From Agrostemma githago (Eukaryota; Streptophyta; Magnoliopsida; Caryophyllales; Caryophyllaceae), in contig OY288259.1 of NCBI GenBank assembly GCA_958450325.1, positions 61,282,987 through 61,346,986 of the forward strand: 64,000 nucleotides of DNA, given 5' to 3'. The notes under the pieces are model-generated. The model had not been told where the DNA came from and made no database searches. It was given only the letters and a program-made list of their open reading frames with translations. The position numbers were made by a program, and so were the translations under genes. Below are positions 11,097 to 22,900 of the stretch, in pieces. The stretch's first letter is position 1, and the number at the start of each line of letters is the position of its first letter.

Positions 11097-11240
11097 CACT
11101 TTCCTAATTGTGAATTAGTTTACGTTTTAGATTATTAATTATGGAAACCGTTCAAACCGATATGATTCGACCTGAACCTATAATCCCTTCGTTCGTTTGC
11201 TATTTTTTTCCTTTATATTTTCAATAAAATATTTCTCACA
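10041..11240. other. AT-rich intergenic spacer with long T tracts
   Basis: No gene seen. It contains the defensin-like promoter (minus strand, upstream of 10040), two related stretches at about 10380-10470 and 10540-10630 (both with tacacaaatt..ttgtataata/ttgtgtaata words), and T runs at about 10913-10933 and 11067-11096. Confidence 0.5.
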
Positions 11241-12096
11241 TATATTAATAAAAAAATAACGCGACAATTAGCATGAATTTTACCATGATTATTACTTACT
11301 GTACTGCCATATTTTTATTCATATTTTCGAACAAATATTTCTCACGTGTATTCATGAAATAACGCGACAATTAGCATGAATTTTACTATGATTATTACTG
11401 TACATATTTTATTCATATTTTCAATAAAATATTTCTCACATATATTAATGAAATAACGCGATAATTTGCACGAATTTTACCATGATTACTAACTACTTAG
11501 TACGTACCATGTATAGTTGAAAACATTGAATGATTGAATTATGACAAGGTACAAAAGTGACACATAAAAATAACGGGTTTTTTTCTAACGTCCATGAAAA
11601 ACGTTAATAATCTTACTACTCGTAGTAAATATAATTACGAGTACTAATAAACTAGTTAATTTAAATTAATTAATAACGCGATAATTAACACGAATTTCAT
11701 CCTAATTACTACTGAAAACATGCATTATTGAATTACATTCATTCACTTTAATACAAAAGTCACACAGAAAAATAACGGGTTTTCTAACGTAAGTGGAATA
11801 CATTAATAATCTGACCAATAGATCTATAATTACGAGTACTTATAAACTAGTTAATTAATTAAATTAATTAATAACGCGACAATTAACACGAATTTCACCC
11901 TGATTACTACTTAGTAGCTGAAAACATACATTATTGACTTACATTCATTCACTTTAATACAAAAGTCATACATAAAATAACGGGTTTTCTAACGTCCATG
12001 AAAAACGTTAATAATCTTATCAATAGATCATATATAGTTACGAGAACTATTAAACTAGTTAATTCGAATTAATTAATCACGAGTAATTACTTGTAA
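11240..12096. repeat. Tandem decayed copies of the peroxidase 3' coding end
   Basis: The word aataacgcgacaatta, which overlaps the peroxidase stop region (12099-12118), recurs at about 11258, 11350, 11452, 11680 and 11870, each followed by a version of gcatgaattttaccatgatt. Between the copies nearest the gene are other shared words (cattcactttaatacaaaag, aacgggttttctaacgt, aacgttaataatctta), giving units of about 190-230 bp. On the minus strand the copy at about 11870-11911 still reads NQGEIRVNCRVIN followed by a stop. Confidence 0.75.
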
Positions 12097-15041
12097 TTAA
12101 TTAATAACGCGACAATTAGCATGAATTTCACCCTGATTACTCCCAGTAAGCACACCAATACTTCCAAGCTTAAGCATTGCCCTTTGAAAATCACCAAAGA
12201 ATAAACCTTCATCATCGGCATAAGAGCGAGCGAGTTCAGCCGTTAGATCATTACCACCATCGACTAAAACTTGATCGGACGTCAATAAACCTTCCCTAGA
12301 CAAAAGGTTCACGTAGTATTGATTGTCGAATGTAAAGGAAGTCACAAGATCGAGATCTGCTACAACATTGTTGTTTTGTACGAAACAAAGTTGTTGTAAC
12401 GATTGCATGAAATCGAGATTAATGTCGCCTTTGTTTGATTGGAGACGTGGACTGAATGTCGCGCAACGTGCTTTTCCTAGTGTATGTGCTCCTGTATGTA
12501 GTACACGGTAGATCTTCTGTGAGACGGTTTTACAATAATATAATTAAGCGCACTGGACTAAGACATCTTCAGTACGAATTAGGATTATATTGTAAACATT
12601 AATCATGTAGTATTATTATGGATTATGAGCATAAATTATTCTTCTTTGTCCATCAATTTAGCAAAGGCTAATTAATTAATTTAATTAATTAATTTTAGGG
12701 TTTAAGATTTAGGGTTAAAATTAGGGTTTACAAATTATTATTACTAGAGAATTATGGATTATGAGCACAAATTCATTATTTTGTCCATCTATTTATTAGC
12801 AAGTCTAATTAATTTTATTTTAGTTAAAATCGTGAAAACGTTTTCTTTGTAGACGATCTTATGTATATATACTCGTATGATATATAGAGTCAAAAATAAA
12901 GCACAATATTTTTGACAATGATATCATATTTTATAATAATCAAAATACGTGATGAAAATTAACGATTTAATTTATAACCTCGAGTTCTTATTAATTAAGA
13001 GAATAATCCAACCAATTGAGGATATATAATCATTTTTCGTCATCTGATCTTGTTATTATTACTTTAACGACAAAAACTTAATTAGGTTAATACTGTCGCA
13101 TGTTATAATAACAACGTAATCAAACAATTTTCAGAACTGTCTCATTAAAAATCGTAATTTTTTTTTCCGTGATTTTTGAAACATTATTATATTATAAAAT
13201 TTAATTAATCAGAAATTTAATTAATTAATTACCTGAAAGAGCAACCATATCAGTTAGGGTTAGTCCCATATTTTGGAACATTGTAATTAAAGTTTGAACT
13301 GTTGAGTTTGGAGCAGGAATGTTAGCATTTGCTGCTGCTTTGCTTGCAGTTATACCATCTCTTCTTCCTGTCTGAACCTCCCAACCCGGCCCGCTCGACT
13401 ACAAAATATTTGGACCGTCACTCGACATTTATGCTAAAAATATACGAATAATCAATTTAATTAAAACGTGGAACTGGACGCACGTGTATTGCACTAGTTT
13501 ATTTAAACTCGTGACTATAGATTGTCGTTAAAATTTTTAAAATATTAATATTTATACATTAGGTATGAAACAATAAATAAAATTCGTAAAAAAAAAAAAA
13601 TAAAAAATTACGAAGTACGTACTTTATTTTAGAAATATTTTGTCATTAAGTGATATAGAAGTATATAAAATTCATTTTTAGTTATTTTTGTGATTTAAAA
13701 TATTAAAACTAATATTATTTTTTCAATTACTATCATCTTGGCCATAATGTATAAATATTACGGAGTATATTTTAATAATTTTCATACAAATCGATGTTAG
13801 ACTAAATTAAATTAAATTCAATAAGTCGATCTAGTCTAGTCGTTTCTTATTTTCATCTTAGTTCACTTCAGTTCGACATTTTCCATACAAATTCAAACTA
13901 AATTGAAATTGGTTCTGTTCAGTTTAGTTCAATTCAATTCAAGGAAAACGACATGCAAACTACTCGTAGTAAAAATTACCATGACAACAGAATCTCTAGC
14001 TGCAATAGCTAGAATGTCAGCACAAGACACAACTCCAGGACAAACATCTTCAAGTTCTGTTTTTATGGCGTCGATAACTTCGAATCCTCTCAAAGAATTT
14101 ATGTTTGGTGCCGCAGTTTTCTCTCCGATGAAATCGGCTGTGTCGTCTAGTAGTACCGATCCATCACATCCCTGACATAACACAAGAAAATACGTACATG
14201 TCGAGTTCAGTATCACCATACTCATAATAAAATATTTTAGTCGCATTATTGTTTGTGAATAACTAGTGTAAATATATTTACTAACACGAAGTTCAGTACC
14301 ATCATACTCATAATAAAACATCTGTATAGACACAATAATAATAAGAACAATTTTTCTAATGTTTGTTCAAAGGACACAGTTGCCCTTCATGCACACGTTA
14401 AAAAAACCGTGATAATTATCCTACTACTTGCATTGGTATGCTTTTCACATTGTTTGTGAATAACTAGTGTAAATGTCTTTGCTAAGGTAAAATACTAAAT
14501 ACGAAGTTCAGTATCATCATACTCATAATAAAACATCTATATAAACACAATAATAATAATAATAACGATTTTTCTAATGTTTGTTCAAAGAGCAAAGTTA
14601 ATTACCCTCTGGATACACGTTAGAAAAACCGTGATAATATATCACATACACTATTACTACTACTACTTGCCTAAGCTACTTGAATTGGTATGCCTTTCAC
14701 ATTTTGTGTGAATAATTTGTGTAAATATATTTTTACTAAGGGTAAAATGTAAGAAAACTTGCATTAACAAAGCAATCATGGAAGTGAAGACGAAGAAGAG
14801 AAGCGGGCATTCGAGGATCATTAAACGCGTAATCTTGGACCCAAGAGAAGATTATGAATTCAGCATCAGGGCAACTATTTCTGTATCCACCAGTCTGCAA
14901 TAATGCTGTGTTTTCAGAACTGTTTTCACAGGTTGTGTTCAGGATTTTTGGTGGTGGTCTTGTAGCATTAGTAGCTGCTACTAATAATATTAGTGATAAT
15001 TCCAGTATAATTAACACATTAATCATGATTTTGATGCACAT
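12097..15041 (-). CDS. Class III secretory peroxidase, PER40-like
   Basis: Heme peroxidase of the cell wall or apoplast that uses H2O2 to oxidise phenolics. Exons: 15041-14763, 14171-13980, 13398-13233, 12491-12097; 343 residues, the usual length. Seen: a hydrophobic N-terminal signal (about residues 5-23), YRNSCPDAE, the distal heme motif RLHFHDCFVN (residues 84-93), GCDGSVLLDD, VSCADILAIAARD, the proximal heme motif GAHTLGKARC, FDNQYYVNLLSREGLL and the C-terminal GEIHANCRVIN. The extended region before YRNSC, FSWVQD and LNSLRGFEVID-type spacing resemble Arabidopsis PER40 (from memory), which is reported to act in the anther tapetum. Intron 1 starts with GC rather than GT (AAT|GCAAGT). The proximal motif has Ala instead of the usual Gly (GAHT versus GGHT). 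Confidence 0.94.
12492..13232. other. Peroxidase intron 3
   Basis: Non-coding AT-rich intron between acceptor 12492-12493 and donor 13232-13231. Two related segments (attatggattatgagcataaatt at about 12615 and 12753, each followed by a taattaatttt stretch) indicate a ~140-bp duplication. Confidence 0.6.
14200..14735. repeat. Tandem duplication (~2.5 units) in peroxidase intron 1
   Basis: Shared words (gtttgtgaataactagtgt, gaagttcagtaccatcatac, atttttctaatgtttgttca, ttggtatgcttttcacatt) recur at a spacing of about 205-240 bp across 14210-14720. Each full unit includes a TTTTTCTAATG...ACACGTTA element core. Confidence 0.7.
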
Positions 15042-15784
15042 TTTGGTGATTAATTTGTGAATATTGGTGTAATGAAGGAAATAGTGATATTTATAGTGAT
15101 AGTTGTTGGAATTATGAAGGAAATAGTCAAGCATGATCTAAGATATATGGTGTAATGCATGTGTAGAACTGGTACAAATCCATGTGGGCTTCTCATTCAG
15201 TTATATATTTTGTCATCAATAATTCGTCTCGATTTTGGAGCTCAAAGTTGATCTCTGTTATGACGGATACATCTGTCCTAAGATTAAAACGTGTCAAAAT
15301 ACCATAGCAGTAGATAATACTCATCCTTTGTTAGCCCCTAGCTAGGCACGTGTTTTTGGTCGTCTTATCTATCATATTTGACTCGTTTCAAATTGAAGAC
15401 AAATATATATACCTGTTTTAAACAAGAATCCTACAGAGCTAATAACTCGACTTTGCTACCGTCATATTGTCGAATGGTTACATGACTTGAAACAGTAAAA
15501 TGACTACTAATGTCTAACAAGTTGTAGAAGCTTATGTCTTTATAGCATATACATACATGACTACATTTATTCTGATGGCACGGGTTCTTGAGCACGAGTA
15601 GGATAAGGCCGGAGTGGCATGGCCTGCACACGTAGAAAAAACTCAGCCATGGCAGATTGTCGATTCTACAAAGCTCAAGTCAGACATCATGCTTTTAGAA
15701 GATGATAAGCAGATATATTCGGTAACAATGAATGAAGTAATTTCAATGTTTTTTATGTTTTCAGAAACAATATTGGTGCAGCAA

Positions 15785-16130
15785 TAGTAATGCAATGCCT
15801 GAAATCTGAATGCGTTCGACACAGTACTGTAGTGGTAAACTGGTAATGCAATGCCTGAAATCTGAAATCTGAAATCTGAATGCCTTCAGGCTTCAACACA
15901 GTACTGTAATGGTAATGCAATGCCTGAAATCTGAATGCCTACGACACGATACTGGAGACTCTGCAGTGGTAATGCAATGCCTGAAATCTGAATGCATTCG
16001 ACAGAGTACTGTAGTAGTGTAGTGGTAATGCTATGCCTGAAATCTGAATGCATTCGACAGTACTGTAGTAGTGTAGTGGTGATGCAATGCCTGAAATCTG
16101 AATGCCTACGACACTGTACTGTAATAGTAT
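15785..16130. repeat. Minisatellite, ~55-60 bp period, 6 copies
   Basis: The word caatgcctgaaatctgaatg starts near 15793, 15849, 15919, 15974, 16032 (one change) and 16084. Spacers share cgacacagtactgtagtgg. It lies 250-590 bp beyond the stop codon of the next minus-strand gene, in its 3' flank. Open frames through it on both strands are periodic artefacts. Confidence 0.85.
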
Positions 16131-16373
16131 TCAGACATTTATTAGTCCTCTGTGTTGCATCATCAGAATTCAGACGCATGCAAAATGGATACAGAAACAG
16201 TCATATTAAGGTCGGAGTAGGCACAGAAAAATCGTCTTGGACATGTAATGATAATCCACAATGTACAGCCACTTGCGAATTCAGATTGATTGTAGCACAG
16301 GAATATGCATTAACAGAAATTATAAACCAGACAGAACTGCAGGATTTTAGAGCATTACCAGAACTCGACATTC

Positions 16374-17782
16374 TCAAGTAGGTGGCGGGTAAAAAGACGA
16401 GGTGTCTCGGCCACGCATCCTGCTGAAAACAGCCAGAATTATCATGATAGTAATCAACCAAACCGTAAAGCAGAAGGCGAGAACTCGAGTTTTCTCTGAA
16501 ATCAGCACAGTGACACGATCTTTCTCCTCAGGCAAAGCACAGAACTCTTTGACAGAAACTTCAATTAACGAATCTAGAAGCTTCTTTGACCGAGGAGAGA
16601 CGTCATTGGAGCTCGAAATTTCCAGTTTAGCTTGCTTCAGCAGATTCGACACCACGTCTGCCTCTACATTATTGGCTTCGAATAAGACGATTTTGCCATG
16701 ATTATGGCTGTTTATCGCTGTGTCATCGTTGAGTTTGGATGAAGGAGAAGAATCTGTTGATGTTATACACTCGTCTCCAGCGAAGAAGCACTCGAATGTC
16801 TGTACATAATTGAATTCGATGAAATTAAAAGACTGATTGAACATAATTTCGAAATAAAACTGATGAATTGATGATCGAATTCGTGAATAAATGCTTCGAT
16901 CACATGATCGAAATTCAAAGATTTATTTCGATTAACAGCGATAGCAAAACAGCGTGATTGAATGCAGTAACGTTACAAAAAAAAACATAAAATAATCGCA
17001 ATTCGTTGATTTACAGCTAAATTGAATTCATCAACATTCAAACTCATGCGAGAGGAGGCGATTAAACTCGAAACTGCTCTCTGAATCCTCCAAGAATGAT
17101 CGAAATTTTGACTAAATGCTCAAATTAAATAATTTAACGACATTTCACAAGCATTCAAACTCCGCTATCAATAAAACTGAACAAGATTAAGCGATCAAAC
17201 TCGGATCAACTCACTGAATTCATAAAAGATAGTACGAGTACTAAAAATGCGATTAAATCGTCAGATTAACCACAATTATCTAGCAAAAAATCGACATTAG
17301 AAAAGTAATCAAATGCAAAGCAATTCTATAATCACAAATACACTAAAATCGATCGAATTCAGAAAATTCAACAGCAAAAGTTATAGGAAATCGAAAAAAC
17401 GAAAGGTTCAGAGTTTTACGTCGATCGATTCTCTGTTATGATTGATGTTGCCATCGCTCAAAATCTCGGAAACAGATGAGAAATCGAAGGATTCGGTAAC
17501 TGAATCAGTAATCACGTCTTCTGGAAGTGATGAGAATGCAGCGTTCAAGCTCTTCTTTGCGATCTAAACAACGAAACAATCGAAATGATAATCTAAATTA
17601 GATAAAAAAAATTAAAAAAAACGCTAGAAAAATATGATGAAATTAGGTTTAGAATGAAGCGGATAATTAATTACGTCGTGATGATTTTTCTTGGAGGGAG
17701 GAGCAATGGCGGATTTGATTGATGGAGAATCTTTGGAGCGGCCATGGGAGAGGTTTTTGCGAGGAGTTTGAGCTTCCTTCAT
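16374..17782 (-). CDS. Small protein with C-terminal membrane anchor, unknown function
   Basis: Exons 17782-17675, 17563-17420 and 16799-16374 join in phase 0 to 225 residues. I do not recognise the family. The N-terminus is basic and disordered (MKEAQTPRKNLSHGRSKDSP, KKNHHD), the middle is acidic and Ser-rich with a predicted amphipathic stretch (VVSNLLKQAKLEISSS, LLDSLIEVSVKEF), and residues ~190-208 (VLAFCFTVWLITIMIILAV) are one strong hydrophobic segment followed by FSRMRGRDTSSFYPPPT. There is no N-terminal signal, so a tail-anchored topology is inferred, with the bulk in the cytosol. Clean splice sites and a stable frame across three exons support a real gene. A 424-bp hAT-like element lies 77 bp upstream of the ATG. 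Confidence 0.72.
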
Positions 17783-17859
17783 TGAATTCAAGTTTCTAGT
17801 TCGTTCTTTTCAATGGCGGGAGATATTTGAATTGATGGTTGTTGAGATTATGTTATCGC

Positions 17860-18283
17860 TAGAGCTGGCAAACCGGGCCGGGCCCATCTTGGTGGCCCGG
17901 TCCGGCACGAAAATAAGCACGACCCGGCCCGGTACGGTAATGACGTGGCGAAAAGCACGGGCACGGCACGACCGGTCCCAAGTCGGGCCGCGGCGCCAAT
18001 TTGAAGAAAAGTCTGTGCCTAGGCACGGCCCGGCACGAGGCACGTTTGGGCCGGCACGACTCTAAATCCCCAAAAAATGAAAAATCCTAAAAATTTGGTC
18101 GGGCACGGCGGCCCGGCACGACCGGGCCTGGGCTAGGAACCGTGCCTTGGCACATGTTCTCAGAGTCAGGCACGGCTCGGCACAGTGGGGCCTGCCAGGC
18201 ACGACTGGGCCGGGCTGGACGGACACGAAGCACGACTGGGCCGGGACGAAGCACGGTCCGGCACGTCCGGATTGCCAGCTCTA
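17860..18283. mobile_element. GC-rich hAT-like MITE upstream of the membrane-anchor gene
   Basis: Ends TAGAGCTGGCAA and TTGCCAGCTCTA are a perfect 12-bp inverted pair. The flanks gttatcgc (17852-17859) and atgatcgc (18284-18291) match at 6 of 8 bases, as expected for an old hAT 8-bp target duplication. The interior is strongly GC-rich with many gcccggcacg/cggcacgac words, unlike its AT-rich neighbours. Open frames inside run through repeats on both strands and are not genes. Confidence 0.85.
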
Positions 18284-18469
18284 ATGATCGCCTTTGTTAA
18301 CTGTTTCGTATATATATCGTTAGGGGGTCAAGAGTTTGACCTTGCTCAGCTTGTACTCGATGGCAAAAATCCGTTCTCAAGTCCATCTCGAGTTTACATG
18401 AGCTTGAACATAACTCGAGCTAAAATGTGAGTTTGAGCATAACTCGAGCGTGTATAAACCACTTCCTCC

Positions 18470-19300
18470 ATTTGTTTGGAGCTAATTTTGAACAATTTTA
18501 TTCCTGGACCCAAAAGGTCGAAAAAACGTGGATTATAACCTTCAAAATCGATCGTTTTTAGCCATTTTTCGTAAGCGGAGACAGTTGATCTAAAACGTGA
18601 ATGCTTTTGGACGAAAATTTGTCAATAAAAATAGAATGTTTAATAATGATTATTCGAACACTCTGACCCAATATAAAATGGATTATAATTCATATTTCGA
18701 CTGATTTCGACACGTCTCAAACGATAATCTTATGGCATTTAAAAGTCTCGATTTAAAACCAAATGATCCTCATAATGCACCAGGACATTTCATTTGTTGT
18801 GAAATTTGTTTGGCGCGAATTTGGAACGATTTTATTTCGGGACCCAAAAGGCCGAAAAACGTGGATAATAACCTTCAAAATCGATCATTTTTTTGCTATT
18901 TTTTGGAAGTGGGAAAAGTTAATTTATAATGCGAATGTTTTTTGACGAAACTTGTCGATAGGAATAGAATGTTTCATAATGATTATTATTCGAACCCTCT
19001 GACACAATATAAAATGGATTATAGTTCTTATTTCGACTGATTTCGATACGTTTCAAACGATAATCTTATGGTATTTAAAAAATCTCGTTTTAAAACCAAA
19101 TGACCCTCATAATATATACCGGGGCATTTCATTTGTTGTAGAGTTTGTTTAGCACGAATTTGGAACGATTTTATTTCGGGACTCAAAAAGGCGAAAAAAC
19201 GTGGATAAATAACCTTCAAAATCGAACATTTTTTGCTATTTTTTGTAAGCGGGAAACGTTGATCTAAAACGAAAATGTTTTTTTGACAACATTGTTAGCA
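18470..19300. repeat. Tandem repeat, period ~335 bp, about 2.4 units
   Basis: The block containing gacccaaaaggtcgaaaaaa then acgtggat, aataaccttcaaaatcga, gataggaatagaatgtttca and tttcgactgatttcgata appears near 18508, 18841 and 19179. It is moderately diverged and has no coding content. Confidence 0.8.
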
Positions 19301-19860
19301 ACAAATCGATTAATCGTATAAAAGAGATTTGTACTTGTTTTTTGGACATGAAATCAGATAGGGTACATCCCGTAGTGACCATAGACATTTGATATGGAAT
19401 TCAGGTTAAATTGAATCGTGGTCCTGTACGACCTCCAGACAACTCAAATAGAAGTGTATAATACACGTTTTTCAGCTATTCAATATCTGAAACAACAATG
19501 TTCAAAATTTGCACAAACTGTTAATCGCGTCAATTGAAACATCTATCGTCGCTAAATATGAGGATCAACAGAGAGGATTTGAGGGTACCGGTACGTGTTA
19601 CAAACTTACAACACCGTCAACATCAAATCAAATTATCGTGCAAAAGAGACTTATACTCGTCATTTAGACATAAAATTGGATAAGTACGCACGTAAATTAT
19701 GATTAAGACTTTTCTCGATATGGTTAGCACGTGATATGACACGAAAATTATCGACTGTTCGTGGATAAGTACATTCGTAAGTGACCCAAACACGTGATAT
19801 GACACAAAAATTATCGACTTCTCGTAACCCGATCCTCTGCACCACTTTTGTACCCATCTT
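19300..19860. repeat. Relative of the ~310-bp satellite, ~1.5-2 units
   Basis: Contains agaagtgtataatacacgtt (about 19450-19470), cctgtacgacctccagacaa and atcgtgcaaaagagacttat, all of which have counterparts in the block at 36655-37120; the gtgtataatacacg core is also in every unit of the array in SLD5 intron 4. Confidence 0.65.
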
Positions 19861-19982
19861 TTAAGATTGATTTTGGCGCCCAATAACAAGACACCCGCTC
19901 TCCAGTCTTCACGACATTACTCCATTTCCCTGAGAGTCTCAAGTCTCAACTAAAAGCTCCGATTTCTCTCACTCGATCAACA

Positions 19983-22900
19983 ATGGCGAGTGGATCAGCG
20001 ATGTCGATGTCCGATTACGAGTCATTAATGGCGACTTCTGATGTTCAGCTTCTCAAGAAAGCATGGCGCGATGAGAAATCCGCTCCTCAAATCCTTCCTT
20101 TTCAATCTTCTCTCCTTCAACGCTCCTTTGAGCAGATTCAACTTATGGTAACTACGCCTCTTTCCTTTTCCTTTTCCGTTGCGAAACCCTGATTTTCTGA
20201 TTGTGTCGATTGATTCGGTTTTTCGTGTTCAAACTTTGATTATTTTCGAATTAGGTTTCGCTAATTTGCCGTATTACGACGTCGTTTAGTCTTTATTTGT
20301 TCAGTTATTCATGTAATTGTTGTTCAGATACGCAATTACGCTGATTAATTCGAGTTTTGGTATTTGAACTTCGATGATTGTTGAATTAGGTTTCACTACG
20401 GCGTCGTTTAATCGTTATTTGTTCAGATATTCATGTAATCGTTGTTGAGATATTCAATTACGTCGATTGATTCGGTTTTTAGTGTTCAAACTTTGATGAT
20501 TGTGGAATTAGGTTTCACTAATTTGCCGTATTACGACGTCGTTTAGTCCTTATTTGTTCAGTTATTCATGTAATCATTGTTCAGGTATTTGATTGCGTCG
20601 ATTACCTCGAGTTTTAGTATTCAAACTGTGATGATTGTGGAATTAGGTTTCACCAATTCTCCGTATTACGACGTCGTTTAGTCTCCACTTGTTCAGATAT
20701 TCACGAATCACGTAGTCCTTGTTCAGATAAGATATTCAATTTTGTCGATTTATTCGAGTTTTAGTATTCAAACTTCGATGATTTTCTAATTAGGCGTCAC
20801 TAAGTCACCGTATTATGGTGCCGTTTTGTCTTCATTTGGTTAGATATTCAATTTCGTTGATTAATTCGAGTTTTGTATTCAAACTTGGATGATTTTCTGA
20901 TTTAGGTTTCAGTCTAATTTAGGTTTCAGTCTATCAGCTTATTACGGTGTCGTTTCGTTTTCATTTGTTTAGATAATCATTTAGTCCTTGTTAATCAAAC
21001 ACTTCGATTAATTGGAGCTTTAGTATCCATGATTTTCTAAGTAGGTTTCACTCTTTCACCTTATTACGTTGTGGTTTTGTCTTCATTTGTTCAGATGTTC
21101 AAGCAGTCCTCGTTCGTATATTCAGTTACGTCGAGTAATTCGAGTTTTGGTATTCAAACTTGGATGGTTTTCTAATTTAGGTTTCAGTCTGTCAGCTTAT
21201 TACGACATCGTTTTGTCATCATTTAGTCCTTCAGATATTCATTTCCAGTCGAGTAATTCAAGTTTTAGTATTCAAAATTTGATGATTTTTTAATCAGGTT
21301 TCATACTAATTCACCTTATTATGGCGTCGTTTTGTCTTCATTTGTTCAGATATCCATGTAGTCCTTGCTCAGATATTCAATAAGGTCCATTAATTGGAGC
21401 TTTAGAATCTATGATTTTCTAATTAGGTTTCACTCTTTCACCTTTTTACGGTGTAGTTCTGTCTTCATCTGTTTAGATATTCAATTACGTTGATTAATCC
21501 GAGTTTTAGTATTCGAACTTTGATGCTTTTCTAATTAGGTTTCAACTCACCTTATTATGGCGTCGTTGAGTCTTCACTTGTTTTGGTATTCATGTAGTCC
21601 TTGTTCAGATATTCAATTATACCGTTCGAGTTTTAGTATTCAAACTTTGATGATTTTCTAATTATGTTTCGGTCACCTTATTACAGTGTCGTTTAGTCTT
21701 TATTTTGTTCACGTATTCATGTAATCATTGTTGGAGACTTTTTTTTTCCCTCCATTTCTAATCATAATTCTTACAATTATGTTGATTGATTGGGGTTTTA
21801 CCATTGAATCTCGGTGATTGTCTAATTCATTTCATTGCTGTCATCATTGTATCGTTTAACCTTGGATCTGCTCGGGCATATGTATATTTTATATATGGAT
21901 TAGGCCTGTTTCTATCCACCGAGAATCTCACGACACTAGAACCACCCAAAAGAACCCTTGGCCTATTAATTCCACGGGGGATCGTAATAAGAGGTCAGAC
22001 CATATACTTCTCCTCGTGTTGTGAGTCTGTGACTACTATTCCCGTGCTGCTGCATCCAATTGTTGCATTTGCTTATAGTGTTGCAGATACTTCTAAGATT
22101 TGCTGCTGGGTCTATAGTATGTGCAATTTTTTGAATGTTTAATCTCTTGTTATCTTATCATCATCTAATGCCAAGAGATTAATCGTGTGTTATTCAGGAA
22201 GAAACTATCAAGGAAATCACGAAAAGCGGCTTTGATCCTCTAATCGTATCTATATATCAAATGGATCTGAATCGAGCTCTCTATCTGTTAAAATCATATC
22301 TCCGGATTCGTCTTCATAAGGTTTTCACTTCCGTTTTTGCCTCCCATCATTCTTTTGTTCAGTTCTCAAAATTAATTAATTCTAGCCGTGTTCTTTGATT
22401 TCTCTAAACAATTGTCGGTTTTTTTTTTTGCACAGATAGAGAAGGACATGATTCATATCTCAAAAACAGATCTGTGGGACAGACTTTCGGAACAAGAGCA
22501 AAGGTTCGCCAAGAGGTAAGTGTGAATTGTGATAACCTCGCCATTTTCAAGACATCGTATAATCTTTAACGACTGCTTTCTGCGTGTTTTTCTCACAACA
22601 GCATTGTATTTGCAGGTGCTATGATAGTATGAAGAATTATGTCGATGAGTCGGTTTTATCAAAATTACCCATTGGTTATCAGTCTAATCTAAAGCAATCC
22701 AATGCTAGCGAAGAAGATGACATGGGTAAGTACTATCCTCTCCCGCTTATTATTGCTTAAATTTCATACTTGTCTCGCTCCTAAATCTTTTTTGCGTGCT
22801 CTGTGTTTCGTTATCTGTTCTCGTGATGATGCTAGATGACTTGAGGAGTATGAATGCTGTAGCTGATTGTTTTTTTTTGTCATTTAGTCTGTGCCTATGA

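Noticed and set aside
15886..16381. Open frames on both strands with repeated CLKSEC or ISGIALP motifs
   Set aside because: Products of the 55-60-bp minisatellite; periodic in both strands, so not protein coding.
17810..18065. Arg/Pro/Gly-rich open frames on both strands
   Set aside because: They lie inside the GC-rich hAT-like MITE, where stop codons are rare simply because of base composition.
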